Assembly (NCBI GenBank): GCA_002320035.1
Contig: DCJL01000002.1
Coordinates: 50,838-96,365 of the forward strand
Direction: 5' to 3'
DNA length: 45,528 bases
Source: Clostridiales bacterium UBA1701
Lineage (GTDB): Bacteria > Bacillota > Clostridia > Oscillospirales > Oscillospiraceae
Part shown: piece after piece, positions 31,328 through 39,335 of the stretch
Position numbering within the stretch: position 1 is the first letter of the stretch
Layout: each line of letters opens with the position of its first letter
Notes under the pieces: model-generated
What the model saw: only the letters and a program-made list of their open reading frames with translations
What the model was told of the DNA's origin: nothing
Database searches by the model: none
Position numbers and translations under genes: made by a program

Positions 31328-32674
31328 ATGGACGAGCTTCTGGGCAGAAAGACGCCGCACTCCGCCCCGGCGGAGCAGGCGGTAATCGGCTCCATGCTCA
31401 TTGATTCCAGATGCATACCCGAGGTACTGGAAAGACTCAAAGCGGACGAGTTTTATATAAAGCTCAACCATGACATATATGAGACCATATACGCCATGTT
31501 CTCCTACGGACAGACCATCGACCCCGTGACGGTGCTGGACCAGATGAAGGTGCGGGGCGTGTACCAGGACAACTGCGAGAACTATCTGGCGGAGGTCATG
31601 CGGATTACACCCACGGCGGCGAATGTGCTGGAGTATGCGGCGATCGTCAGGGACAGGGCGCTGCTCCGGCGGCTCTCCGAAACCGCAGACGAGATCAACA
31701 ACATGGTCTACGAAGGGGCCGGCGAAGCGGAGACCATGCTGGAGGCGGCAGAGCGAAAGATATACGCGCTGCGCCAGGGGAGAAACGTGGGCGGTCTCAT
31801 GCCCATCTCCTCCGTGGTGCAGAACGTGTTTGACAGTCTCTCCGAGGCTGCCTCCTCAGGAAACAAAATTCCGGGCATTTCCACAGGCCTGCCGGATCTG
31901 GACAGAACCATTCTGGGCCTTAATAAATCCGAACTGATTCTGATTGCTGCCCGCCCCGGCATGGGCAAGACGAGCATCGCCCTGAACATGGCCCTGCACG
32001 CGGCCATGAACCTGGGCAAGACGGTGGCGATTTTTTCCCTGGAAATGTCCAGGGAACAGCTTACAACAAGGCTTCTCTCGAGGGCGGCCCTGGTACCTTC
32101 GCAGAATCTGCTGACCGGGCAGCTTTCGGAGCAGCAGTGGCGGGCCATTTCGGATGCCGCTCAGAGTCTCAGCGCCACGGACATAAGAATTGATGACAAC
32201 CCCACCCTTACCGTGTCGGATATGAACGCCCAGTGCCGCCGGGTCCAGGATCTGGATCTGGTGGTAATAGACTATTTGCAGTTGATGCAGTCTGCCGGAA
32301 GCGGACACAGCTGGTCCAACGAGAGCCGCACCCAGGCCGTCAGCGATATCAGCCGGATGCTGAAGATAATGGCCAAGGAACTGAACATCCCGGTCATCTG
32401 CCTGTCCCAGCTCTCCCGCGCCAACGAAAGCCGGCAGGACAAACGCCCCATGCTCTCCGACCTGAGAGAATCCGGCGCAATAGAGCAGGACGCGGACGTG
32501 GTTATCGGCCTTTACAGGGACGGGTATTATAACAAGGAATGTGAAAACCCCAATCTGGCTGAGGCCATAATCCTGAAAAACCGCAAGGGTTCCACAGGAA
32601 CCGTGGAACTGTCCTGGCTGCCGGAGTACACCACCTTCGGTTCCCCAGAGAGACGGCATGATGATGAATCTTGA
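31328..32674 (+). CDS. dnaB: Replicative DNA helicase DnaB
   Basis: Hexameric fork helicase of 448 residues. The N-terminal DnaB domain (SAPAEQAVIGSMLID) covers about 10-115. The RecA-like C-terminal domain has Walker A ARPGMGKTS (about 207-215), EMSREQLTTRL, and Walker B DLVVIDYLQLM. Length and motifs are normal. Its 3' end overlaps the start of tilS by 17 nt, so the two are translationally linked. Confidence 0.98.
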   Translation: MDELLGRKTPHSAPAEQAVIGSMLIDSRCIPEVLERLKADEFYIKLNHDIYETIYAMFSYGQTIDPVTVLDQMKVRGVYQDNCENYLAEVMRITPTAANVLEYAAIVRDRALLRRLSETADEINNMVYEGAGEAETMLEAAERKIYALRQGRNVGGLMPISSVVQNVFDSLSEAASSGNKIPGISTGLPDLDRTILGLNKSELILIAARPGMGKTSIALNMALHAAMNLGKTVAIFSLEMSREQLTTRLLSRAALVPSQNLLTGQLSEQQWRAISDAAQSLSATDIRIDDNPTLTVSDMNAQCRRVQDLDLVVIDYLQLMQSAGSGHSWSNESRTQAVSDISRMLKIMAKELNIPVICLSQLSRANESRQDKRPMLSDLRESGAIEQDADVVIGLYRDGYYNKECENPNLAEAIILKNRKGSTGTVELSWLPEYTTFGSPERRHDDES

Positions 32675-33992
32675 ACTGGCCGCGCGGTATCATATGCTCC
32701 CTCCCGGCAGCCGGGTGCTTTGTGCCGTCTCCGGCGGAGCGGACTCAATGTGCCTGCTGCACCTTCTGTGGAGCGGACGGGGGGGGCTGGGCATTGAGGT
32801 TGCCGCTGCCCATTACGAACATGGACTTCGCGGAGAAGAATCCCAACGGGATGCGGAATTCGTGGAGCGCTTCTGCCGGGAGCGGGAGATCGCCTGCCTT
32901 GTGGAGCATGGAGACGCGGCGGCCTACGGCCGCAAAAAGCATCTGGGCATCGAGGAGGCGGCCAGAGAGCTGCGATACGACTTCCTGAGGAGAGCTGCCG
33001 CAGAGCTTAACTGCGATAAAATCGCTACCGCCCACAATGCCGATGACAATGCGGAGACAATTATTTTCAACCTCTGCCGGGGCGGCGGCCTGGGACTGGG
33101 AGGCATTCCACCGGTACGGGGAAATATAATCCGCCCTCTGCTGGGATGTACCCGGGCGGAAATAGAGGAATATCTGAGAGAAAATTCCATCCCCCATGTG
33201 GAGGACAGCAGCAATGAGAGTGATGCCTACAGCCGCAACCTTATCCGCCACCATGTTATGCCGGTGCTGCGGAGCATAAACCCCGGCGCTGTCCTGGCGG
33301 CGGGAAGAGCGGCCAGGCTCCTTCGGGAGGATGAGGAATGTCTGGAGGCGCAGGCGGCGGAATTTACAGGCCGCTTTTTTGACGGGGCAAGTCTGCCTCA
33401 GAGGGAACTTGCCGCTCTTCCCAGGGCCATCGCCGCGCGGGCCGTGAGAAGGCTCTGCCCGAAGACGCTGCGCCTTGCCCATGTGGACGCGGCGCTGGGG
33501 CTCTGCGGCGGAAGCGGCCTTGCTTTTGCAGACCTGCCGGGGATAAGGCTCCGGAGAGAGCAGGGGAGAATCTATTTCACCCCTATGGAGTGTCTTGAGC
33601 TGCCGGATAAATCCCTGGTACCTGGCCAAACGCTGGAAATACCGGAGGCTGGACTGCGTCTGAGGGCGGAAATCGCCGAACATGGCGGAGAAATTAACGA
33701 CTTGTTCAAAACTTACTGCTTCAAATATGAGAGTATTTGTGGTAATATTAGCTGCACCGGCCGCAGACCGGGTGATCGCTTGCGCCCAATTGGCCGCGGC
33801 TGCACCAAAAGCCTCAAGAGTCTGTTTCTGGAGGCGGGCATGACCCAGGACCAGCGGCGGCTGACGCCGGTTTTCAGAGATGAAAAAGGTATTCTGGCCG
33901 TTTACGGACTCGCGGCGGATGAGAGAACGCAGGCAAGGCGGGGAGAAAAGATTCTCCGCATAGATATAGAAAGACTGCAAACAGGGAGATAA
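32658..33992 (+). CDS. tilS: tRNA(Ile)-lysidine synthetase
   Basis: Essential enzyme that converts the wobble cytidine of tRNA-Ile(CAU) to lysidine. 444 residues. PP-loop ATP motif SGGADS (25-30) near the N-terminus, AAHYEHGLRG and ATAHNADDNAET follow, and a C-terminal TilS domain is present (GRRPGDRLRPIGRG). There are three adjacent ATGs; a good ribosome binding site is not obvious because the start overlaps dnaB, which suggests coupling. Heads the conserved tilS-hpt-ftsH block. Confidence 0.96.
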   Translation: MMMNLELAARYHMLPPGSRVLCAVSGGADSMCLLHLLWSGRGGLGIEVAAAHYEHGLRGEESQRDAEFVERFCREREIACLVEHGDAAAYGRKKHLGIEEAARELRYDFLRRAAAELNCDKIATAHNADDNAETIIFNLCRGGGLGLGGIPPVRGNIIRPLLGCTRAEIEEYLRENSIPHVEDSSNESDAYSRNLIRHHVMPVLRSINPGAVLAAGRAARLLREDEECLEAQAAEFTGRFFDGASLPQRELAALPRAIAARAVRRLCPKTLRLAHVDAALGLCGGSGLAFADLPGIRLRREQGRIYFTPMECLELPDKSLVPGQTLEIPEAGLRLRAEIAEHGGEINDLFKTYCFKYESICGNISCTGRRPGDRLRPIGRGCTKSLKSLFLEAGMTQDQRRLTPVFRDEKGILAVYGLAADERTQARRGEKILRIDIERLQTGR

Positions 33993-34001
33993 TAAGAGAA
34001 T

Positions 34002-34535
34002 ATGGAGAGAGATATTCAGCGCGTTCTGATTTCCAGTGAGGAGATCAGGAGGCATGTTGCCGAAATAGGGGAGAAAATTTCCAGGGACTTCGCGGATAAG
34101 GATCCGATTTTTGTGGGCGTTTTGAAGGGCTGCTTTATTTTTATGGCTGACCTCATGCGCTATGTGACCATAAACTGCTCCATGGATTTTATGGCCGTCT
34201 CTTCATACGCCGGCACGACCTCCACGGGCGCTGTAAAGATAAACAAGGATTTGAACCAGGACATTGAGGGCAGACATCTTATTTTGGTGGAGGATATTCT
34301 GGACTCCGGCGTGACATTGAACTATCTCAAGAACTATCTGATGGTCCGCCGCCCGGCCTCCATAACCATAGCCACCCTCATGGACAAGCCCGCCCGCCGC
34401 AAGGCGGATATTTATGCGGATTACTCCTGCTTTGAGATACCCGATGCTTTCGTAGTGGGCTACGGCCTTGATTATAACGAGAGATACCGCAATCTGCCGT
34501 ATATCGGCGTACTGAAACCGGAAATATATTCATGA
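34002..34535 (+). CDS. hpt: Hypoxanthine phosphoribosyltransferase
   Basis: Purine salvage enzyme making IMP or GMP from the free base and PRPP. 177 residues, usual length. The PRPP-binding motif LILVEDILDSGVTL (93-106) is intact and the loop SYAGTTSTG (68-76) matches the family. Starts 9 nt after tilS; upstream sequence is A/G rich. Conserved neighbour of tilS and ftsH in Firmicutes. Confidence 0.97.
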   Translation: MERDIQRVLISSEEIRRHVAEIGEKISRDFADKDPIFVGVLKGCFIFMADLMRYVTINCSMDFMAVSSYAGTTSTGAVKINKDLNQDIEGRHLILVEDILDSGVTLNYLKNYLMVRRPASITIATLMDKPARRKADIYADYSCFEIPDAFVVGYGLDYNERYRNLPYIGVLKPEIYS

Positions 34536-34567
34536 GGCCCAGCCCGTGAAAAGGATGTGACTATCGT

Positions 34568-36640
34568 TTGAAACCCAACCGCAACAGAACCCGTGACCTT
34601 GGCTTTTATGTACTACTTATGGTGATAATGGTTGCCGTCATCTTTACCATGACGAAAGATACAAGCGCCAATGAAATCAAGAATTATTCAGACCTTGTGG
34701 ACCTGTTTCAGGAAGAAAAGGTTCAGTCCTTCATAACCGAGGGGAACACGATAATCCTCAAGGTGCGCACCGGGGAGACGCTCCCCGCCGAGGACGGAAA
34801 GGAAGCAACTGAAAAGACCGAGGAGATGAGATACGATCTTTACAGTTTCTCCCTTTTCTATGAGGATTTTAAGGATATCATCCGCCAGCAGTACCAGTCC
34901 GGCGTGCTTGAGGAATACGAGTACGACGAGGGCTTTGTGGTGCCCTGGTGGGCAAGCTTCATTCCTTACCTGCTTGTCATGGTGGGCGCAATGGCTTTGT
35001 GGTATGTGATGATGAACAAGGCCGGCGGCGGCGCGGGCGGCGTGGCCAAGTTCAGCAAGGCCCGCACAAGGCTCGGCAGCGAGGAAAAGAACAAAAAGAC
35101 CTTTGCTGATGTAGCCGGCTGCGAGGAAGAGAAGGAAGAACTGGCAGAGATTGTGGACTTCCTGAAAGATCCCAAGGCATATACCGCCATGGGCGCCCGC
35201 ATCCCCAAGGGCGTGCTGCTGGTGGGCCCTCCGGGCACAGGCAAGACTTTGCTTGCCAAGGCTGTCGCAGGGGAGGCGGACGTGCAGTTTTTGTCCATCT
35301 CTGGCTCCGATTTTGTTGAGCTCTATGTAGGCGTGGGCGCGGGCCGCGTGCGAGACCTGTTCGAGCAGGCCAAGAAGGTGGCTCCCGCCATCATATTCAT
35401 AGACGAGATCGACGCCGTGGGCCGCCAGAGAGGCAGCGGCCTCGGCGGAGGACATGACGAGCGGGAACAGACCCTTAACCAGCTCCTTGTGGAGATGGAT
35501 GGCTTCGGGAACAACGAGGGCGTTATTGTCATGGCCGCCACCAACCGGGCGGACATTTTGGACAACGCCCTGCTCAGACCCGGCCGTTTTGACCGCCAGG
35601 TCTATGTGGGCCTGCCCGACATCAGGGGCCGCGAGGCCATTTTGAAGATCCACTCCCGGGACAAGCAGCTTGCCGACGATGTGGACCTCAACAGCATCGC
35701 CAAGGGCACCCCGGGCTTCGCCGGGGCTGACCTTGAAAACCTGATGAACGAGGCAGCGCTGCTGGCTGTGCGCAGGAAGCACCGCTTTATCACCATGGAG
35801 GATGTGGACGAGGCCATACTCAAGGTCCAGATGGGCCCGGAGAAGAAGAGCCGCAAGATGAGCGAGAAGGCCAGACGGCTCACCGCCTATCACGAGGCGG
35901 GCCATGCCGTGTCCGGCAGATATCTCAAGCATGTTGACCCTGTGCACTATATAACCATTGTTCCCAGAGGCCCTGCAGGCGGTTTTACCCTGTTCAGGCC
36001 CAGAGAGGACCTGGAGAACTTCAAGTCACGGGAAGAAATGTTTGAGAGCATTGTCATGTCCCTGGGCGGCAGAGTTGCCGAGAAGCTCTTTCTTGACGAT
36101 ATATCCACCGGTGCTTCCGGAGATATCCAGCAGGCCAGCGCCATTGCCAGAGACATGGTGATGAAATACGGCATGAGCGAGCGCCTTGGGCCCATCTCCT
36201 ATGACAGCTCCGGCCACAGCATCTTCATCGGCCGGGACTTTGGGCAGACCAAGAGCTATTCTGAGGAGACGGCGGGGATAATCGACGAAGAGGTGAAGGC
36301 CCTGTTTGACAAAGCTTCGGAGACCTGCGAGAAGATTCTCAGCGAGCATGCGGAGCAGCTGCGCGCCATTGCCGAGTACCTTCTGGAGCATGAGACCATG
36401 GAGGCCGAGGAGTTCAATTACTACTTTGAGCACGGTGAGTTTATGCCCGCGTCTGCCAAGGCCGCCAAAGCTGCCCGGCATGACGATACCATCGAGCGCC
36501 CTGCCCGGAAAATTTCCATGATTGACGGCTATGCGGCGGAAAAGGCCGAAAAGGAAAAGGCCGAAAAGGAAGCAAAAGAGGCCGCTGAGAGTGAAAAGAC
36601 CGCTGGGAGCGCGGAAGCACGGGAAGAAAACAAGGAATAA
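34568..36640 (+). CDS. ftsH: ATP-dependent zinc metalloprotease FtsH
   Basis: Membrane-bound AAA protease of 690 residues that removes misfolded membrane proteins and short-lived regulators. Two transmembrane helices (about 12-28 and 130-150) frame an extracytoplasmic domain. AAA domain: Walker A GPPGTGKT (220-227), Walker B IIFIDEID (275-282), and the second region of homology ATNRADILDNALLRPGRFD. Protease zinc site HEAGH (442-446). The C-terminus is a highly charged KEKAEKEAKEA tail. TTG start with AAGGATGTGA upstream. Last gene of the block; a cluster of hairpins follows. Confidence 0.97.
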   Translation: MKPNRNRTRDLGFYVLLMVIMVAVIFTMTKDTSANEIKNYSDLVDLFQEEKVQSFITEGNTIILKVRTGETLPAEDGKEATEKTEEMRYDLYSFSLFYEDFKDIIRQQYQSGVLEEYEYDEGFVVPWWASFIPYLLVMVGAMALWYVMMNKAGGGAGGVAKFSKARTRLGSEEKNKKTFADVAGCEEEKEELAEIVDFLKDPKAYTAMGARIPKGVLLVGPPGTGKTLLAKAVAGEADVQFLSISGSDFVELYVGVGAGRVRDLFEQAKKVAPAIIFIDEIDAVGRQRGSGLGGGHDEREQTLNQLLVEMDGFGNNEGVIVMAATNRADILDNALLRPGRFDRQVYVGLPDIRGREAILKIHSRDKQLADDVDLNSIAKGTPGFAGADLENLMNEAALLAVRRKHRFITMEDVDEAILKVQMGPEKKSRKMSEKARRLTAYHEAGHAVSGRYLKHVDPVHYITIVPRGPAGGFTLFRPREDLENFKSREEMFESIVMSLGGRVAEKLFLDDISTGASGDIQQASAIARDMVMKYGMSERLGPISYDSSGHSIFIGRDFGQTKSYSEETAGIIDEEVKALFDKASETCEKILSEHAEQLRAIAEYLLEHETMEAEEFNYYFEHGEFMPASAKAAKAARHDDTIERPARKISMIDGYAAEKAEKEKAEKEAKEAAESEKTAGSAEAREENKE

Positions 36641-36649
36641 ATTACAAAA

Positions 36650-36906
36650 GACATGGCCGAATTTTCGGCCATGTCTCAGCTTGTCCAAAAAGTCCATGCC
36701 GGACTTTTTTGACCGCGCTTTCCGCCGGGCGTTTTGACGCTGTCAAAACGCCGCTTCGCACAACCGGCTTGTTTTCAAGCCGGTTGACGGCGGCTTATCC
36801 TATTTGAGGCGGGCCCTGCCCCCTCAAGCTCCCCCGCGCCCCAATGGTTTCACTTCAGCAGACCTTTCTTGACAGTCTCAGACATGGCCGAATTTTCGGC
36901 CATGTC
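36650..36906 (+). terminator. Cluster of five hairpins after ftsH with a duplicated terminator
   Basis: GACATGGCCGAA/TTCGGCCATGTC forms a perfect 12-bp stem at 36650-36675, and the same 26 bases recur at 36881-36906, the second copy followed by TCTTTTT. Between them are AAAAAGTCC/GGACTTTTT (36687-36709, with T tract), GCGTTTTGAC/GTCAAAACGC (36729-36751) and CAACCGGCTTG/CAAGCCGGTTG (36761-36786). The 3' parts can act as ftsH terminators; the duplication of one stem is unexplained. Confidence 0.8.
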
Positions 36907-36922
36907 TCTTTTTGCTTAATAT

Positions 36923-37561
36923 TTATTTCAGTGCGGAGATGTTGCCCGCCTGAATGGCTTTCAGGTTCCGGTGTATTTTTTCCTCAGGCCAGTCCCACCA
37001 GCGAAGCGCAAGGAGTTTTGAAATGATCTCGTTGTCAAAGCGCCTGCGGATGGGCTTTGCCGGAACACCGCCCACGATGGTATAGGGCGGCACATCCTTT
37101 GTTACTACCGCCCGGCTGCCAATGATGGCTCCGTCGCCTATGCTGACCCCGGCAAGAATCACCGCCTCAAAACCGATCCATACGTCGTTGCCCACAAGAA
37201 TGTCCCCGTGATTATCCCAGGCCCGGGCGATGGAGACCGGGTCGGGCTCCAGGCCCCACTCCTCAAAGAAGATGGGGAAGGGATAGCTGCTGAGACTGCG
37301 CAGGGAGTGGTTCGCGGCGTTGAAAAGAAACTTTGCCCCACAAGCAATGGAACAAAATTTGCCGATCACCAGCCGGTCGTGGTTGCACTCGGGATAGTGA
37401 TAGAGCACGTTGTTGCGCTGGAAATCCCGGGGGTCATTCACAAAATCGTCGTACATAGTATAGTCGCCTACGGAAATGCCGGGGCCGCTTACAACATTCT
37501 GCAGATACACCGTGCTGTGCCCCTGAGAACGGGGATAAATTTTCCACTGCGGAATCATCAT
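36923..37561 (-). CDS. Vat/CatB-type xenobiotic O-acetyltransferase
   Basis: Left-handed beta-helix acetyltransferase of 212 residues, likely a trimer. Hexapeptide repeats are visible (LVIGKFCSIACGAKFLFN; ILVGNDVWIGFEAVILAGVS; IGDGAIIGSRAVVTKDVPPY). NAANHSL carries the catalytic histidine typical of streptogramin A and CatB-type chloramphenicol acetyltransferases, and PWKPIRRRF-like AKPIRRRF the CoA-binding loop. Members acetylate antibiotics or other hydroxylated compounds, and many chromosomal copies confer no resistance. Two adjacent ATGs; the second (37558) is better spaced from AGGAGG. The regulator gene 37654 lies upstream on the same strand. Confidence 0.88.
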   Translation of the reverse strand: MMIPQWKIYPRSQGHSTVYLQNVVSGPGISVGDYTMYDDFVNDPRDFQRNNVLYHYPECNHDRLVIGKFCSIACGAKFLFNAANHSLRSLSSYPFPIFFEEWGLEPDPVSIARAWDNHGDILVGNDVWIGFEAVILAGVSIGDGAIIGSRAVVTKDVPPYTIVGGVPAKPIRRRFDNEIISKLLALRWWDWPEEKIHRNLKAIQAGNISALK

Positions 37562-37653
37562 AACCTCCTGAATTTATAAGTTTTTATTTTCCGATGATCC
37601 CGCCGAAAACAATGCAGCGCTTCACGCATACCACCTCTTTTAAATGATTTTTT

Positions 37654-38544
37654 CTAGTTTCCCGCCTCCCGGCGCTTTACGGCGCGCAGCGCAATATAGC
37701 CCCGATTGCCCCGGGGCTCAAGCTGAATGCGGGGGCTTGAATCATCCCAGGCGTAGCCGATAAGGCTGGGATCATAGCGCGCCATGGCGTGCTGCACGGC
37801 CAGAATGGCCTGCTCAAAGTCCGCCTCCCGGAAGGGTTCGCCCTGAAAGACAAGATATTCGGCGGGGGGCAGATCAATTATTTCAAAGCCCGCAGGTACC
37901 GGCCCTTCATAGCCCGCCTCCGCCTCAACACCCTGCACATAGACGGAGGTATTGGGCCGGCGGTACTTATCCGGAAGCCACAGGCACACCGGTTCACCGC
38001 ACAGGGAGTCCATGCTGCTCAGCAGCCCCCACACATCGCAGCCAACCTCGCCGCAGTAAGCAAAATACGCCTCCGCCTTTACACCACGCTTGATTATTAC
38101 ACGCCGGGCGGGCTTCTGAATAACCTGGACAAATACGCTCTGAAGATTTTCCATTTCGTGCACATCCTTTCTCAGCTCTCTGAATTTGACTCCGTAGGGA
38201 ATGAAGAGAGGAATGGGGACGGGCTTTCGGGCGTATTCGCCGGGGTTGCAGCCAAACTGCCTGTGAAAGGCCCGCTGATATCCGTCCACACTGCCGAAGC
38301 CCAGCTCACAGGCCACGTCCAGAACCCGGCTTTCCCCGCATTTGAGAAGCCGCGCCGAGCGGCTCAGACGCAGGGCGCGGATATACTCTGCCGGCGTCAT
38401 CCCGAGCCAGGCACGAAACAGCCGGTAGGAATACCAGGGCGAGTAGAGCGATACTCCCGCAAGGTCTGAGAGCGTAATTTGCCCGCTCAGGTTCTCCCCA
38501 ATATAATCCTGCATCCTCTGGACGGCCAGAATCTGTTCTTCCAT
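37654..38544 (-). CDS. AraC-family regulator with GyrI-like effector domain
   Basis: Transcription factor of about 296 residues. Residues about 1-105 are the AraC/XylS DNA-binding pair of helix-turn-helix motifs (ITLSDLAGVSLYSPWYSYRL; VLDVACELGFGSVDGYQRAF; CNPGEYAR). The C-terminal half (about 140-290) resembles the GyrI-like/SOUL small-molecule binding fold, so it probably senses a drug-like or cationic compound, as Rob and BmrR do. ATG 38544 is chosen for spacing from GGGAG; ATG 38553 directly abuts it. The acetyltransferase gene downstream on the same strand is a plausible target. Confidence 0.9.
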   Translation of the reverse strand: MEEQILAVQRMQDYIGENLSGQITLSDLAGVSLYSPWYSYRLFRAWLGMTPAEYIRALRLSRSARLLKCGESRVLDVACELGFGSVDGYQRAFHRQFGCNPGEYARKPVPIPLFIPYGVKFRELRKDVHEMENLQSVFVQVIQKPARRVIIKRGVKAEAYFAYCGEVGCDVWGLLSSMDSLCGEPVCLWLPDKYRRPNTSVYVQGVEAEAGYEGPVPAGFEIIDLPPAEYLVFQGEPFREADFEQAILAVQHAMARYDPSLIGYAWDDSSPRIQLEPRGNRGYIALRAVKRREAGN

Positions 38545-38641
38545 TCCGCTCATCTCCCAACGCCACTGATTCTACACGCTTTTGAAGGAATTTTCTCGAC
38601 TTTCCTTGCCGTCTTTTCCCGCAGGGCGGCGTTTTTTCCCG

Positions 38642-38704
38642 GCTAGCAATATACGCGTCGCACTTTTCGCAGTCAAGCCCGCAGCAGTCAATCCGCTCTC
38701 TCAT
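38642..38704 (-). pseudogene. DUF3795 gene fragment (5' end only)
   Basis: The minus strand starts MRERIDCCGLDCEKCDAYIA, the cysteine-rich beginning usual for DUF3795 proteins (CGLDCxxCDAYIA). The similarity stops after about 20 residues and the frame then runs as low-complexity basic sequence into the AraC gene. I read it as the remaining start of a deleted gene. Intact DUF3795 genes often neighbour GyrI-like regulators, which supports this. Confidence 0.55.
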
Positions 38705-38829
38705 TATTCAGCGCCGGCCTTTCTATAAAAATATGCTATAATAACGACTGCTGAATAAACCGCAAAGCGGTTTGTTCACCCGGCGTAAGCCGCAATAAAC
38801 GACAAGCCCCAAAAATATAAAAAAACTGC

Positions 38830-38858
38830 TTGAGGGAAGGCTCCTTATCTGCTATACT
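38830..38858 (+). promoter_or_regulatory. Promoter of a disrupted host gene
   Basis: TTGAGG (38830-38835), 17-bp spacer, TATACT (38853-38858). It points to the MKLGIV start at 38948, which has AAGGAAAGG upstream. Confidence 0.6.
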
Positions 38859-38947
38859 GCACCGTGTAGCGCTTTGCTCTTTTCCCCTCCGGGGAAAGGG
38901 GCTTAATTTCTGGAAACAAATGAAGAACCAAGGAAAGGCAGAGATAT

Positions 38948-39007
38948 ATGAAATTAGGAATTGTAGTTCGCATACCGATTTCTATAAATCCACGCATCTC
39001 CATGTAA
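38948..39007 (+). pseudogene. Probable 5' end of a host gene cut by the second element
   Basis: ATG AAA TTA GGA ATT GTA encodes MKLGIV and is followed by unrelated codons to a stop at 39005. Promoter and ribosome binding site precede it as for a real gene. MKLGIV is how YchF GTPases begin (MKLGIVGLPNVGKS), but six residues are too few to identify it. The break after codon 6 or 7 would mark the insertion junction. Confidence 0.4.
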
Positions 39008-39092
39008 GTCCGTAAACCCGCATAGATACAGCGTTTTTTGAAACCGCAACTATATAGAACTCTATAAAAGACTATGTACTTTCATACCATTT

Positions 39093-39113
39093 GGGCGTAG
39101 AAATGGGCGTAGA
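39093..39113. repeat. Direct repeats at left end of second element
   Basis: GGGCGTAGA occurs at 39093-39101 and 39105-39113, 12 bp apart, and TTTCTACG follows at 39173-39180. The spacing and style resemble integrase arm sites. They mark this as the end region of the conjugative element. Confidence 0.5.
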
Positions 39114-39258
39114 TTTATGGTTCAAAATCAGAGTCCAACGCAATCTTTACAACTGATGGATACGCTTCAAAGTTTCTACGGATAAGCCCATGATGAACAG
39201 CGATAGTCAGAAAGTCACAGACTGAACAAAGTTGAAAATTTTATATTGCACCGCATAG

Positions 39259-39303
39259 GCGGCGTTCACTAATCCCACTTTGGGAAAAGCGAACGCCGCT
39301 TTT
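39259..39303 (+). terminator. Terminator or attenuator before first gene of second element
   Basis: GCGGCGTTC (39259-39267) pairs with GAACGCCGC (39291-39299), followed by TTTTCTTG. It stands 33 nt before the first start codon, so it would block transcripts entering from outside the element or act as an attenuator. Confidence 0.55.
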
Positions 39304-39335
39304 CTTGTGCCCAAATTCAGAAAGGAGGCGACGCT

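Larger units (their letters stand above)
38705..39335. other. Junction region before the second mobile element
   Basis: About 630 bases without an intact gene. From left: a small AACCGC/GCGGTT hairpin (38757-38775), a promoter (38830-38858), a G/C-run hairpin (CCCCTCCGGGG, 38883-38894), a short frame starting MKLGIV (38948-39007), direct repeats (39093-39113), and a terminator/attenuator-like hairpin (39259-39303) before the first gene of the element. The left end of the element probably lies near 38965-39060, but the exact border cannot be set without the other end. Confidence 0.5.

Noticed and set aside
32745..34055. 436-codon open frame on the minus strand
   Set aside because: Antisense shadow of tilS and the start of hpt.
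34688..35947. 419-codon open frame on the minus strand
   Set aside because: Antisense shadow of ftsH, composition follows the complementary codons.
36650..36906. Repeated stems as a CRISPR or transposon remnant
   Set aside because: Only two identical stems, no regular spacing, no transposase-like frame; reported as a hairpin cluster instead.
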